Source: Helicobacter pylori_CU
GTDB taxonomy: Bacteria; Campylobacterota; Campylobacteria; Campylobacterales; Helicobacteraceae
Direction of reading: 5' to 3'
DNA: 64,000 nt
Assembly: GCF_000259235.1 (NCBI RefSeq)
Contig: NC_017733.1
Location: 868,001 to 932,000 of the forward strand
Shown here in pieces: positions 9,071-18,050 of the stretch. The translations under genes and the position numbers were made by a program. How positions within the stretch are numbered: the first letter of the stretch is position 1; every line of letters begins with the position of its first letter. The notes under the pieces were generated by a model. That model saw nothing but the letters and a program-made list of their open reading frames with translations, was not told where the DNA came from and did not search any database.

Positions 9071-10335
9071 TCTTTTAAAACAAACGCTTTAAATTTTTCA
9101 CCCCTTTCTTTATACGAAGAAAATTGATCCAAACTGGCCGCGCTGGGTGAAAGCAAAGCGATTTCATTTTGCAATAAAACGCTTTTAATTTCTCCAACCG
9201 CCTTTTCTAACTTTAAACAAACCTGACAAGAAACATTAAATTCTAACGCTAAGGCTTGGATAATAGAAGCGCTTGATCCTATCGCATAAAGGCTTATTTC
9301 ATAGTTCTTAAACTCTTCAAAAAGGGGGGTTAAATTAACTCCTTTAATATCGCCCCCTAAAATCAAATGGATTTTTTGGTTTTTAAAGGTTTTTAGGGCT
9401 TGTAAGGTGGCATCAATATTCGTGGCCTTGCTGTCATCTACCCACAAACGCCCTTGTTTATCTCTAAATTCTTCCATTTTGTGCGAGCCAATTTTAAAAG
9501 CGTTCAGTCTTTTAAGGGCGTTTTCTCTATAGTCTTGCCATTTTAAATTCTTTATTTTTAAAAATTGCTCATAAACTAAAAGGGCTAAAGCAGCATCCAA
9601 TAAAAACGCTCCCTTAAAAGAAAGGGCGTTAGAAGGGATTTCTAAACACTCTAAAACCTCTTCGCTTTTGTCAAAAAAGATTTTTTGCGCTTGCGAGTTT
9701 TGAATAATGGGGTGTTCTTTGAATTTTAAAGGGAGGATAGCGAGCGAAGTTTTAGGCATCAACGATAAAACCTTGAGTTTAGCGTTCAAATAATTTTCAA
9801 AATTGCAATGCCAAGTCAAATGATCGGCTTCTACATTGATGAGCAAGTAGATTAAAGGGTGAGCCTTATTGGTGTAATGCAAAGAAAAGGAGCTTGTTTC
9901 TAGCACCCACAAGGACGATTGTTTTTCAAACAATTCAATCAAGGGCGTGCCGATATTCCCCCCACTCACAGCCTTAAAATCTTCTAAAAGCGTGGTGAGC
10001 ATTTCTGTCGTGGTGGTTTTACCATTAGTGCCGCTAATACTGATTATAGTAGGCGTGAAAACCGAATCAAACAAGCTGTCAATATAATCGTATTCGCTCA
10101 CTAAATGCTTGGCTTTTATCACTAAAGGGTGCGTGAAACTAATACCAGGGCTGACTATCTCTAGTTGGGAATCATTAGGGTTGAAATCCTTACAGGGATA
10201 GCAAAGAAAACCCTCGCTATCCTTAAAAAATGAAGGGAATTTATCATCAAAAAATTTGACTTCGTTATGGTTTTTTTTAAAAAAACGCCCTAAGGCTAGA
10301 GTGGTTTTGCCATGCCCCAATAAAGAAATTTTCAT
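9067..10335 (-). CDS. murD: UDP-N-acetylmuramoylalanine--D-glutamate ligase
   Basis: Cytoplasmic Mur ligase that adds D-glutamate to UDP-MurNAc-L-Ala in peptidoglycan synthesis. The protein has 422 residues, slightly shorter than E. coli MurD. The ATP-binding motif is ISGTNGKTTTTEML near residue 100. The Mur signature NVEADHLTWH and the KATN segment DDSKATNIDATLQAL follow, as in the family. The N-terminal Rossmann-like part is MKISLLGHGKTTLALG. It abuts mraY (the stop of mraY and the murD ATG are adjacent), so the two consecutive peptidoglycan steps are cotranscribed. Confidence 0.96.
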   Translation of the reverse strand: MKISLLGHGKTTLALGRFFKKNHNEVKFFDDKFPSFFKDSEGFLCYPCKDFNPNDSQLEIVSPGISFTHPLVIKAKHLVSEYDYIDSLFDSVFTPTIISISGTNGKTTTTEMLTTLLEDFKAVSGGNIGTPLIELFEKQSSLWVLETSSFSLHYTNKAHPLIYLLINVEADHLTWHCNFENYLNAKLKVLSLMPKTSLAILPLKFKEHPIIQNSQAQKIFFDKSEEVLECLEIPSNALSFKGAFLLDAALALLVYEQFLKIKNLKWQDYRENALKRLNAFKIGSHKMEEFRDKQGRLWVDDSKATNIDATLQALKTFKNQKIHLILGGDIKGVNLTPLFEEFKNYEISLYAIGSSASIIQALALEFNVSCQVCLKLEKAVGEIKSVLLQNEIALLSPSAASLDQFSSYKERGEKFKAFVLKD

Positions 10336-11397
10336 TCAGCGCACCTTCAAGCTTAAAAGAGCGACTAAATTACTCAGCATGGAAATGATCCAAAAACGCA
10401 CGATCACCTTATTTTCTGCCCAACCCTTTTGCTCAAAATGATGATGGATGGGCGCCATTAAAAAAAGGCGTTTTTTACGGGTTTTATAGCTCCCTACTTG
10501 CAAGATCACCGACAAAGTTTCTATTACAAAAATAGATCCCATTAAAACGAGTAAGATTTCATTATGCGAAACAATAGCGTTATAAGCGATAAACCCTCCT
10601 ATTGCCAAACTCCCGCTATCGCCCATAAACACGCTTGCCGGGTTGCAGTTATACCACAAAAAACCAAAGAGTGATCCCACTAACGCTAACGAAATCACAA
10701 ACAATTCCCCCACATCTATGACTTTAGGATAAAGCAAGTATTTAGAAAATTCCGCATTCCCTGCCACATACACAAAGATAGAAAGGCTTAAAAGGGTGAA
10801 AATGCTAGGCACGCTCGCTAAGCCGTCTAACCCGTCGGTTAAATTCACCGCATTGCTCGTGGATAAAAAAACCAACACCCAAAAACCAACCGCTAACATC
10901 GTGGGCATTTTAAACAAGGGGTTTTTCAAAAAAGGCGCGTATAAAAAAGTGTCTAACCCCTTAAGGCTCAATAAAACAGACACTATAAGCGAAAGGATAA
11001 AAAGCATGCCAAATTTCATTTTCGCGCTCATCCCAGCGTTGCTTTGCCGGTTGATTTTAGTATAATCGTCTCTAAAACCCACAAAACTAAAGCCCACTAG
11101 CACGATTATCCCTAACAACACATAAAGATTGCCCAAAGACGCACACAACACGCTCGCAACAATGGTTGCAAAAACAAACACAATCCCCCCCATCGTAGGG
11201 GTATCCTTTTTATTCTGGTGGCTTGGCACAAAGCTTGAAATGGGCTGATTAGCCTTTTTAGCCTTGGCCCATAGAATGAATCTAGGCATTAAAAAAAGCG
11301 TGAGGAAAAAGGCTATGAAAAACCCTAACCCTGCTCTAAAAGTCAAGTATTGGAAAAGATTGATATTGAAATAGCCGTATAGTAAAGAATAAAGCAT
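10336..11397 (-). CDS. mraY: phospho-N-acetylmuramoyl-pentapeptide transferase
   Basis: Integral inner-membrane enzyme forming lipid I from UDP-MurNAc-pentapeptide and undecaprenyl phosphate. About ten membrane segments are visible. The family signatures are FRDDYTK (Asp-rich), NAVNLTDGLDGLA and MGDSGSLAIGG, and the C-terminus has APIHHHFEQKGW. I use the second in-frame ATG (MLYSLLYGYFNINL), which follows AGGGGA. The upstream ATG seven codons earlier lacks an SD. It is the first gene of the mraY-murD pair. Confidence 0.96.
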   Translation of the reverse strand: MLYSLLYGYFNINLFQYLTFRAGLGFFIAFFLTLFLMPRFILWAKAKKANQPISSFVPSHQNKKDTPTMGGIVFVFATIVASVLCASLGNLYVLLGIIVLVGFSFVGFRDDYTKINRQSNAGMSAKMKFGMLFILSLIVSVLLSLKGLDTFLYAPFLKNPLFKMPTMLAVGFWVLVFLSTSNAVNLTDGLDGLASVPSIFTLLSLSIFVYVAGNAEFSKYLLYPKVIDVGELFVISLALVGSLFGFLWYNCNPASVFMGDSGSLAIGGFIAYNAIVSHNEILLVLMGSIFVIETLSVILQVGSYKTRKKRLFLMAPIHHHFEQKGWAENKVIVRFWIISMLSNLVALLSLKVR

Positions 11398-11441
11398 AAA
11401 ATCCCCTAAAATCGCCATGCTTGAAATTTAGAAAAAAGAAA

Positions 11442-11447
11442 ATTGTA
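11442..11447 (-). promoter_or_regulatory. -10 box of mraY-murD
   Basis: Minus-strand TACAAT in gcTACAATttt, about 45 bp upstream of the mraY ATG. It lies 27 bp from the divergent promoter of the lipoprotein gene. Confidence 0.45.
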
Positions 11448-11473
11448 GCGCAAATTGATTTACTTAAAAATAG

Positions 11474-11479
11474 TATAAT
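11474..11479 (+). promoter_or_regulatory. -10 box of the HpaA-like lipoprotein gene
   Basis: TATAAT within tagTATAATtatgg, 34 bp upstream of the GTG start. No -35 box is evident. Confidence 0.55.
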
Positions 11480-11512
11480 TATGGTTTAAATTTTTATTTT
11501 TAGGAGTCTTTT

Positions 11513-12349
11513 GTGGAGCGTTCGCTTATTTTTAAAAAGGTTAGAGTTTATTCTAAAATGTTAGTGGCTTTAGGGCTTTCAAGCGTGTTGATTGGTTGCG
11601 CGATGAATCCAAGCGCTGAAACAAAAACACCAAATGACGCCAAAAATCAAGTTCAAACTCATGAAAGAATACAAACAAGCTCTGAATATGTTACGCCGCT
11701 AGATTTTAATTATCCAATACATATTGCTCAAGCCCCACAAAACCATCATGTTGTAGGTATTTTAATGCCGCGCATTCAAGTGAGCGATAATCTAAAACCC
11801 TATATTGATAAGTTTCAAGACGCTTTAGCCAATCAAATCCAAACTATTTTTGAAAAAAGAGGCTATCAAGTGTTGCGTTTTCAAGATGAAAAAGCTTTAA
11901 ATGCGCAAGATAAGAGAAAGATTTTTTGCGTTTTGGATTTGAAAGGGTGGGTAGGAATCTTAGAAGATTTGAAAATGAATTTAAAAGATCCCAATAATCC
12001 TAATTTAGACACGCTAGTGGATCAAAGCTCAGGCTCTGTGTGGTTTAATTTTTATGAGCCAGAAAGCAATCGTGTCGTCCATGATTTTGCTGTGGAAGTA
12101 GGGACTTTTCAGGCAATGACCTATACTTACAAACACAGTAATTCTGGAGGGTTTGATTCTTCAGACAGCATTATCCATGAAGATTTGGAAAAGAATAAAG
12201 AAGACGCGATACATAAGATCTTAAACAGAATGTATGCGGTTGTCATGAAAAAAGCTGTAATGGAACTTACAGAAGAAAATATTGCCAAATACCGAGACGC
12301 TATTGATAGAATGAAAGGCTTTAAAAGTTCTATGCCTCAAAAAAAGTAG
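11513..12349 (+). CDS. HpaA-family lipoprotein
   Basis: Paralogue of the neuraminyllactose-binding haemagglutinin HpaA, a sheath and outer-membrane lipoprotein of H. pylori. The 278-residue product has a positively charged start (MERSLIFKKVRVYSKML), a hydrophobic core and a lipobox LIGC giving a lipidated Cys at about residue 28. The HpaA-like body contains NHHVVGILMPRIQVSD. The GTG start is chosen because TTTTAGGAG lies directly upstream. The lectin activity first ascribed to HpaA is not established for this paralogue. It is preceded by its own TATAAT promoter and followed by rpmB with a separate promoter. Confidence 0.88.
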   Translation: MERSLIFKKVRVYSKMLVALGLSSVLIGCAMNPSAETKTPNDAKNQVQTHERIQTSSEYVTPLDFNYPIHIAQAPQNHHVVGILMPRIQVSDNLKPYIDKFQDALANQIQTIFEKRGYQVLRFQDEKALNAQDKRKIFCVLDLKGWVGILEDLKMNLKDPNNPNLDTLVDQSSGSVWFNFYEPESNRVVHDFAVEVGTFQAMTYTYKHSNSGGFDSSDSIIHEDLEKNKEDAIHKILNRMYAVVMKKAVMELTEENIAKYRDAIDRMKGFKSSMPQKK

Positions 12350-12410
12350 TTCTTAAACGAACCATTTAAAAATTAGCCTTAAAATCAGTCTTTTTAAAGG
12401 CTATTTTAAG

Positions 12411-12416
12411 TATAAT
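12411..12416 (+). promoter_or_regulatory. -10 box of rpmB
   Basis: TATAAT within aagTATAATgcaa, 32 bp upstream of the rpmB ATG, with SD AAGGA between. Confidence 0.6.
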
Positions 12417-12448
12417 GCAAAGTTTATTTCAATAATTAAGGATACACA

Positions 12449-12637
12449 ATGGCAAAAAGATGCGCTTTAACTTTCAAAGGGCCTATGATAGGCAATCATG
12501 TCAGTCATGCGAACAACAAAAACAAGCGCCGCTTACTCCCTAACTTGCGATCGATTAAGATCCAATTAGACGACGGCACGACCAAACGCATTAAGGTGGC
12601 TGCTTCCACTTTAAGAACCATGCGTAAAGGGGCTTAA
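12449..12637 (+). CDS. rpmB: 50S ribosomal protein L28
   Basis: Structural protein of the large ribosomal subunit; 62 residues, the normal length. It starts MAKRCALTFKGPMIGNHVSHANNKNKRR, with the L28 signature of a basic segment after the N-terminal GNxVSHAxN motif. It is monocistronic, with its own -10 box and a strong hairpin terminator immediately after the stop. Confidence 0.97.
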   Translation: MAKRCALTFKGPMIGNHVSHANNKNKRRLLPNLRSIKIQLDDGTTKRIKVAASTLRTMRKGA

Positions 12638-12643
12638 TCATTT

Positions 12644-12672
12644 AGGGTTTTTATAAGCTTTCTAAAAACCCT
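12644..12672 (+). terminator. rho-independent-type hairpin after rpmB
   Basis: AGGGTTTTTA (12644-12653) pairs with TAAAAACCCT (12663-12672) around a 9-nt loop, a 10-bp stem directly after the rpmB stop. The T-rich character is within the stem rather than in a long trailing U run. Confidence 0.65.
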
Positions 12673-12790
12673 TAAAACTAAACTTCTTTATTAAGCATCA
12701 ATCTAGCGTGATTGGGCTTGATATTTTAAGAGAGTTTAAAAATGAAACGCTTTCAAATGCTTTGAATTTATTTTGATCTAGGAATTGGTT

Positions 12791-13927
12791 TTGTTTGAAA
12801 AGTTGAAATTTTTTAAAATCAAAAAAGACGATGAAATTCAGCCAGAAGTCAATTTAAATTCTGAAATCTATGAACAATTTAAGGTCTTTAGACTCCCGCT
12901 TATTTTAATCCAATTGCTTGTGCTTTTAGGCACTCTGGGATACTTCGCCCTAGAAAATTATAGCCTTATGCAAGCTTTCTTCCAAACGACTTACACCATG
13001 ACAGCTACAGGGTTTGGCGCTTTAAATGAAAGCCAGTTCGGGCCTATAAGTATTTTTTTAACTTCCATTTTAATGTTTTGTGGGACGGGAATTATTGCCT
13101 TTAGCGTGGCTATTTTAGTTAGCGTGGTCAATAAAGGCACGCTTACCAGATTGATTAAGGAGAAAGGTATGATTTATAAAATCGCGCGCCTTAAGGATCA
13201 TTATGTGATTTGTTACCACAACGAATACACCATTGAATTGAGCAAGCAGTTCCGCTCCGCTCAAATCCCTTTTGTGGTCGTGGATAATGACCCTAGTTTT
13301 GAAGAAGAAGCCATTAAGCACAAATACCCCTACTATATCATAGGCGATCCGCACACCAATTTAGCCATGCTAAAAACCCACTTAAGCAGCGCTAGGGGCG
13401 TTGTGGCGTTGTCTAAGATTTTGCCGGTGAATGTGGCATTAATGGTGAGCGTGCGCTTGTTTGAAAAGGAATTAAAGCGCAAACCTTATTACATCATTGC
13501 GAGCGCGCATAGCGATGAAGGCTTAGAAAAATTAAAAAAATTAGGGGCTGATATGGTGGTTTCCCCTACAAAACTCATGGCTCAACGAGTGAGCGCTATG
13601 GCGGTGCGTCCGGATATGGAAAATATCTTAGAGCGTTTTATCAATAAAAAAGACACGCTTTTAGACTTAGAGGAAGTGATTGTCCCTAAAACCAGCTGGC
13701 TTGTGTTAAGGAAATTAAAAGAAGCCCATTTTAGAGAGATCGCTAAAGCGTTTGTGATTGGTATCACTCAAAAAGATGGCAAATACATCCCTATGCCTGA
13801 TGGAGAAACGATCATTGCAAGCGAATCCAAGCTATTAATGGTTGGCACTTCAGAAGGCGTTGCGACCTGTAAGCAACTCATCGCTAACCATCAAAAACCC
13901 AAAGAAGTGGATTACATTTCATTGTGA
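12791..13927 (+). CDS. potassium channel with RCK/TrkA-N domain
   Basis: Two-transmembrane K+ channel of the cytoplasmic membrane with a cytosolic regulator-of-K+-conductance domain. Two hydrophobic helices flank the pore loop YTMTATGFGALNE, whose TATGFG is a K+ selectivity filter. Residues from about 115 onward form a Rossmann TrkA-N domain (KDHYVICYHNEYT, FVVVDNDPSFEEEAI, YYIIGDPHT) followed by a TrkA-C-like module. The H. pylori homologue (HpKchA) has been shown to matter for gastric colonisation. I place the start at TTG 12791, seven bases after AGGA; an in-frame TTG at 12785 is too close to the SD. It is the last backbone gene before the accessory remnant. Confidence 0.92.
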   Translation: MFEKLKFFKIKKDDEIQPEVNLNSEIYEQFKVFRLPLILIQLLVLLGTLGYFALENYSLMQAFFQTTYTMTATGFGALNESQFGPISIFLTSILMFCGTGIIAFSVAILVSVVNKGTLTRLIKEKGMIYKIARLKDHYVICYHNEYTIELSKQFRSAQIPFVVVDNDPSFEEEAIKHKYPYYIIGDPHTNLAMLKTHLSSARGVVALSKILPVNVALMVSVRLFEKELKRKPYYIIASAHSDEGLEKLKKLGADMVVSPTKLMAQRVSAMAVRPDMENILERFINKKDTLLDLEEVIVPKTSWLVLRKLKEAHFREIAKAFVIGITQKDGKYIPMPDGETIIASESKLLMVGTSEGVATCKQLIANHQKPKEVDYISL

Positions 13928-13959
13928 TTGATACAGCCTTTTTATAAAATAAAAAAAGC

Positions 13960-14079
13960 TTGGCTCTCATCAAATACGGGTAATAAAATCTAAAAAATGC
14001 TAAAAACATTTTTTACAATCCATAGCAAAGAGCTTGGCGTTAGTCAAAAAATTAGCCATTCATGTTTGATGAGAACCAA
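13960..14079. repeat. 120-bp element with terminal inverted repeats and internal hairpin
   Basis: Arms at 13960-13974 and 14065-14079 are inverted copies matching at 14 of 15 positions. Inside, AAAAAATG (13992-13999) and CATTTTTT (14007-14014) form a second hairpin. It lies between the K+ channel gene and the accessory remnant. It could be a MITE or a mini insertion-sequence end; H. pylori carries mini-IS605 elements, but I cannot confirm the match. No coding capacity. Confidence 0.4.
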
Positions 14080-14210
14080 TCCAAGATTTAAACGGATTTG
14101 AGGCTTATTTTTCTCACACCCATACGCTCAATGAGAGTTAATGTTACAACCCTTTTAAAGCTCTCTTTGTTAAAAGGATTTTTAAACCATGTTTTAATTT
14201 GTCCTGTGAT
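14080..14210. other. non-coding gap between inverted-repeat element and accessory remnant
   Basis: No reading frame with a credible start or SD and no hairpin terminator was seen here. It may be degraded sequence at the rearrangement boundary. Confidence 0.3.
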
Positions 14211-14300
14211 TTATTTATCATGCTCATTCTCTTCGCATTTTTGAAGCGTTGCCCTAAATTCCGCACAAAACAAATATTCATCAATCTTCCAACCTAAAAT
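14211..14300 (-). CDS. candidate 29-residue protein with non-standard ATT start
   Basis: Directly after the coiled-coil gene on the minus strand, AAAGGAGAGTAAA is followed by an open frame reading ILGWKIDEYLFCAEF, ending EENEHDK. The SD of this frame overlaps the upstream stop codon, as for a translationally coupled gene. The first codon is ATT, which may be a rare start or a mutated ATG. There is no recognisable family. It could equally be a dead gene. Confidence 0.35.
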   Translation of the reverse strand: MLGWKIDEYLFCAEFRATLQKCEENEHDK

Positions 14301-14301
14301 T

Positions 14302-15225
14302 TTACTCTCCTTTCTTGCTTTTCTCTAGCGTGTAGTCGCTTAGGTCTTTGACTTTTTGCCCCCATCCGCCTTGAATATAGATCGCATTCCTAATATAATA
14401 AACGCCCGCAAACAAGCCGCTAAACTTCGGCTTTAGTGTTTCTAAAAGTTCGTTAAATGCGGTCTTTTTCGCTTCAGTAATCTCGCTTGTGGCTTGGGTT
14501 TTTTCTTTTTTGATGTTGTTTAAAACTTCTTGCTTATTGGTGTTTATTTGATTTGTAGCGCTCTCTTTGGCTTCGTTAATGTTAGTGATCGCTTGCGTTT
14601 GATTGTTGCTTATTTCGTTGTTAGCGTTGTTTTTCGCTTCGTTAATGTTAGCTATCGCTTGCGTTTTATTCGTGCTTATTTCGTTGTTAGCGCTTTCTTT
14701 AGCTTGGTTTATCGCTTCAAGGCTTTGGGTTTTGTTTTCTGTGATTTGATGGTTAGCGTTATCTCTGGCTTGGTTTAAAAAGATTTGATAGCTCGTTAAA
14801 AGCCTTGTAGTGGTTTCTATGATTTGATTTTCTAGCTTTTTAACTTCGCTTTTAATGTTTTCAGTGTTAGCGTTTAAAGTAGCAGTTACTTCTTGCTCGT
14901 TGGTGCGCATGCTCGTATTAAACTCGTTAAAAAAGCGCTCGTATTCTTTCATTTTTAATTTCAAGCTCTCGCCGGCGTTACTCAGCCATTCAATGGAATT
15001 TCTTAAACTGCTATCTATTTCATTCGCATTCTTGAAAAAATCCAAACTCAAAAGCACTTCTAAAATCCTAACAATCCCTTTAAGGCTTAGTTTTATTTGA
15101 TCCGTAAAAAGCGCGTTACTATGTAAAGCGTTCTGTAATTGCTTTAAGAGTTCGTTAGTGATTTCTTTCACTTCGGGCTGTTCGCTTATTTCTAAAGCGC
15201 TATTAGGTAGATTAGGGTAATTCAT
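14302..15225 (-). CDS. coiled-coil, fibre-like accessory protein
   Basis: A 307-residue protein I do not recognise as a named family. Residues about 1-105 are mixed helical. From about 115 to 260 it is a long coiled coil with tandem segments of the type A-I-x-N-I-N-E-A-K-x-x-A-x-N-x-I (about 16 residues, at least four copies), rich in N, T, Q, E and K. The last 35 residues (FAGVYYIRNAIYIQGGW) look like a small globular tip. This layout resembles phage tail-fibre or shaft proteins, but that is inference. The ATG follows AAGGATTAAAAA and sits 3 bp after the ParB/nuclease gene stop, so they form one unit. Confidence 0.6.
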   Translation of the reverse strand: MNYPNLPNSALEISEQPEVKEITNELLKQLQNALHSNALFTDQIKLSLKGIVRILEVLLSLDFFKNANEIDSSLRNSIEWLSNAGESLKLKMKEYERFFNEFNTSMRTNEQEVTATLNANTENIKSEVKKLENQIIETTTRLLTSYQIFLNQARDNANHQITENKTQSLEAINQAKESANNEISTNKTQAIANINEAKNNANNEISNNQTQAITNINEAKESATNQINTNKQEVLNNIKKEKTQATSEITEAKKTAFNELLETLKPKFSGLFAGVYYIRNAIYIQGGWGQKVKDLSDYTLEKSKKGE

Positions 15226-15228
15226 TTT

Positions 15229-17283
15229 TTAATCCTTGTTTAATTTTTTTGTGGTAGGATTAGGTTTGTTAAGGTTTGAGGCGCTATAGTTGATGCCGTC
15301 TCTGTAATCGTTAGAGAGTGTCGCAATGGTCTCTAACTCCCTTAAAACTTTATCATCCACTTCAAAACTTGTAATCATATAATGATTTTTTAGTTCGTTA
15401 TCTCCCTTAAACTTACTTAAAACTACCTTTGAATTATTTAAAATAATAACCGCATAACCTGGTTTGTCTTCTTCTTTTAAGCCTTTTTGTATAATGGTAG
15501 GGATTTCCTTAAGTAGTTCATTAGTCCTTTCTTTGGCTTGTTTGTTTGTTAATCCTAACCTTTTGTATTGTTTTTTTCTCTTTTCTAAAATGTGTTCTAA
15601 CCCGTAATCTTTATTACCCCAAACTAAATCAATATCTCCTAATCCTTCCTTATAAAACGCTCCCGCTACAAAACCTTTTTTAGTTTCTAATAGCTTGTTA
15701 ATCGCTCCTAAGCCATCACCCTTGAACTCGCTATAATTCTCTCCCCATTCGCTAGGCGCTTCAAGTTTTTGTTTTATCCCTTTCTCGCTCTCTTTTTGCA
15801 TGTCTTTAACGGCTTCTATCAAGCGCTTTAAAACGGGATTATTTTCGTTCGGCTCTCTATTCACCATTAAAAGGTAATGCGCAAAATCGTAAATATCAAT
15901 ATCCTTAAATTCCTTACTATCAGGGTTAAACATGTCTTTGGTAAGATCTGCGATCTTAAATTCTTTCAAACCTTTTTTAATGTTATCGCTCTTTAAGGCT
16001 TCAAATAACGCTTTGCTAGGATCATCAAACCTCGCAAAGCGCGCGATCGCACCTCCTAAAATCTCGCTTATATCGCTCGTAGTTTGATCGCTCTTTTCAA
16101 ACATCTCTAAAGAACTCGTTTTATAGAATTTCTCGCTCAAATCTTTTAAGCTCTCGCTTGTAGTTGGATAATTCTTTAAATTCGCAAAACTGCGATCCAT
16201 GATATCGCTCAAATAAGCGTTAAGGCTTACATTAGGAAAATTCATGTCGTGGATTAGATTGTGAAAACTCCCAGCGTTATCTACAAACATTTTTTTCACA
16301 TTTTCATAGCTTTTAATATCGTTAGAAAATTCTTTCTGCCAACGATTGAGTAACTCTATCCCTTGCGTTTTCGTCCTTGGCATGTTAAACATTAAAAGGG
16401 CTAGGTTGCTATCGCCTACATTAGGGTGAGTGGCTTTGTCAAAATTCAAATTTTTAGCAACGATATTTTTAAGTGAGTAGATGCTATCAGCGTCTAATTT
16501 TTGGTCTAATTCTTTCAATTTCGCTTCATAGTGGCTTAAAACCGCTATCGCATGATCGCTTTCGCTATTAAAACGTCCTTGATTAGAAGAAGCCGCTAAA
16601 TTGTTGATCTCGGTGTTGTTTAATCTATTGTGCGGCACTCTCACTAACAGCTCGTCTGGTTTTAAGTCTATGTGATAGTATTCCTTGATCGCTTTCTCGT
16701 AAGCAAAACGGCTTTTAGGCGTGAAGTTTAGCATACCAGCTATGCGGTGGTTTCCTGCGATCACTTGCCCATCGTGTAAGATAATCGGTAAATCTTCAAA
16801 ACCTCCGCTCCCAAATATCTTTTTAGGATCAAAATTTTCAGCGATGCTTTTAATCTGTTCTTCGTTCATGTCCGTGCGTTTTTGCGTCCCGCCTGTGGTA
16901 AAGCTTGGTTTCAAATCTTTAGCTTTGACGATCGCATAATCTAGATCGTAAATCTCTCGCTCGTTCAACCTTACTCGGCTTTTTGGTAGTTGCTCCTGTG
17001 TTTGTGTAGGTATATCCTCTCCTACTTCTATTTTAGTCTGGCTTTCAATGTTGCCTGCATTGCCGCGCTCGTGCTCTAATTTCTTTTTTAACGCTTCTTT
17101 ACGCTTTAATTCTTGCTCTTTAGCTTTTAAAAATTCTTGTTCGCTTTGTAGGGCTTCGCTTTCTAACTTCGCTAACTTTTCGGCGTTGGCAAGTTCTAGG
17201 GGGCTTAAATTTTTAACTTCTTGGGTGGTTTCGTTTAAGTTTTCGCTTGTTTTTAATAAATCCTCTTGACTATTTAGTGGTTT
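15229..17283 (-). pseudogene. ParB/DdrB-like plus BECR-type nuclease polypeptide, 3' part of a split gene
   Basis: The frame is open from just after the TAA at 17284-17286 down to 15229. The first about 100 codons (KPLNSQEDLLKTSEN...) have no ATG, GTG or TTG start until TTG at 16968, which lacks a spaced SD. From there, a ParB/DdrB-like domain carries LPIILHDGQVIAGNHRI. The middle is helical. The last about 170 residues contain GDIDLVWG and GLEHILEKRKKQ, resembling the barnase/EndoU/colicin E5/RelE (BECR) type nucleases carried at the C-termini of phage and ICE polymorphic proteins. It is in the same frame as the upstream fragment, so the two appear to be one gene split by a nonsense codon. 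The ORF from the TTG is 579 residues long. Confidence 0.6.
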
Positions 17284-18036
17284 TTATATAATATTTTCTG
17301 TAGCACCACTATGACTATGGGAACTCAACCCATGGGGCACCTTCGCGTTAGCGTCGAGTGAGGTGCTTGAAAATTCTTTATAAACATCATTATTCTTATA
17401 ATCTCCGTTACTTTTGAACATCGTTTTTAAAACTAATTCATTTTTCTTATTGACCGCTTGCTCTACCACTACCGCATAGCCGTTGATTTGTTTAAACGCT
17501 GTTATATTTTCTTTATTTCCTTTTCCTATGGCTCTAATAATTTCATCAGCGTTATTAACAATATCTCTATAATTAGCTATATCTTCGTAAGTGATAGGGC
17601 TTTCACCATTTCTAACATTAACAGAATTAACGCCATGCCTTTTGAGTATGTGAGCGATAGCATCATGATCTAAACTCGCTCTTATGTTTTGCTTAAAGTT
17701 AGCGTCTTTTAAAAGTTCTAATTCTTTGTTAGAGGCTTTTTCTATAATCATTTTTTTGTTGTTTTTGTGTAAAAATTCAACCATTTCAGGGTTTAGGTTA
17801 TTCACTCCAAAAGTGATCGCATCTCTCCCGCTTGTAGGGATTTCTGCGTTATTTAGTATCTCTTTGATTTGTTCGTTAGTGAGTTTTTCATTAGAAAAAT
17901 CAAACGCTTTCTCTTTGATTTCTTCACTGGCTTGCTTGATTCCGTTAGTAAGCTCTTCAATGATTTTAAGCGTGTTGTTGGAAAATTTAGCGTTTTTGGC
18001 GCTTAGTTCTCTTACTAGGTTTTTAGCGAGCGGATA
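17284..18036 (-). pseudogene. 5'-truncated fragment with a second BECR-like nuclease domain
   Basis: Open frame of 250 codons beginning directly after a TAG at 18037-18039, with no start codon near its beginning; GTG at 17805 is internal. It contains DHDAIAHILKRHG, PITYEDIANYRDIV and YAVVVEQAVNKKNELVL, which look like a BECR/EndoU-type nuclease or immunity-like domain of phage and ICE polymorphic proteins. It ends in TAA (17284-17286), and the same frame continues past it. The 5' end is lost 11 bp from the ruvA stop, so this is the tail of a larger protein cut by a rearrangement. Confidence 0.6.
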
Positions 18037-18050
18037 CTAAAAAGCTTTTT

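Noticed and set aside
16721..16939. Plus-strand ORFs opposite the ParB/nuclease gene
   Set aside because: Low-quality frames antisense to a gene with recognisable domains; no SD.
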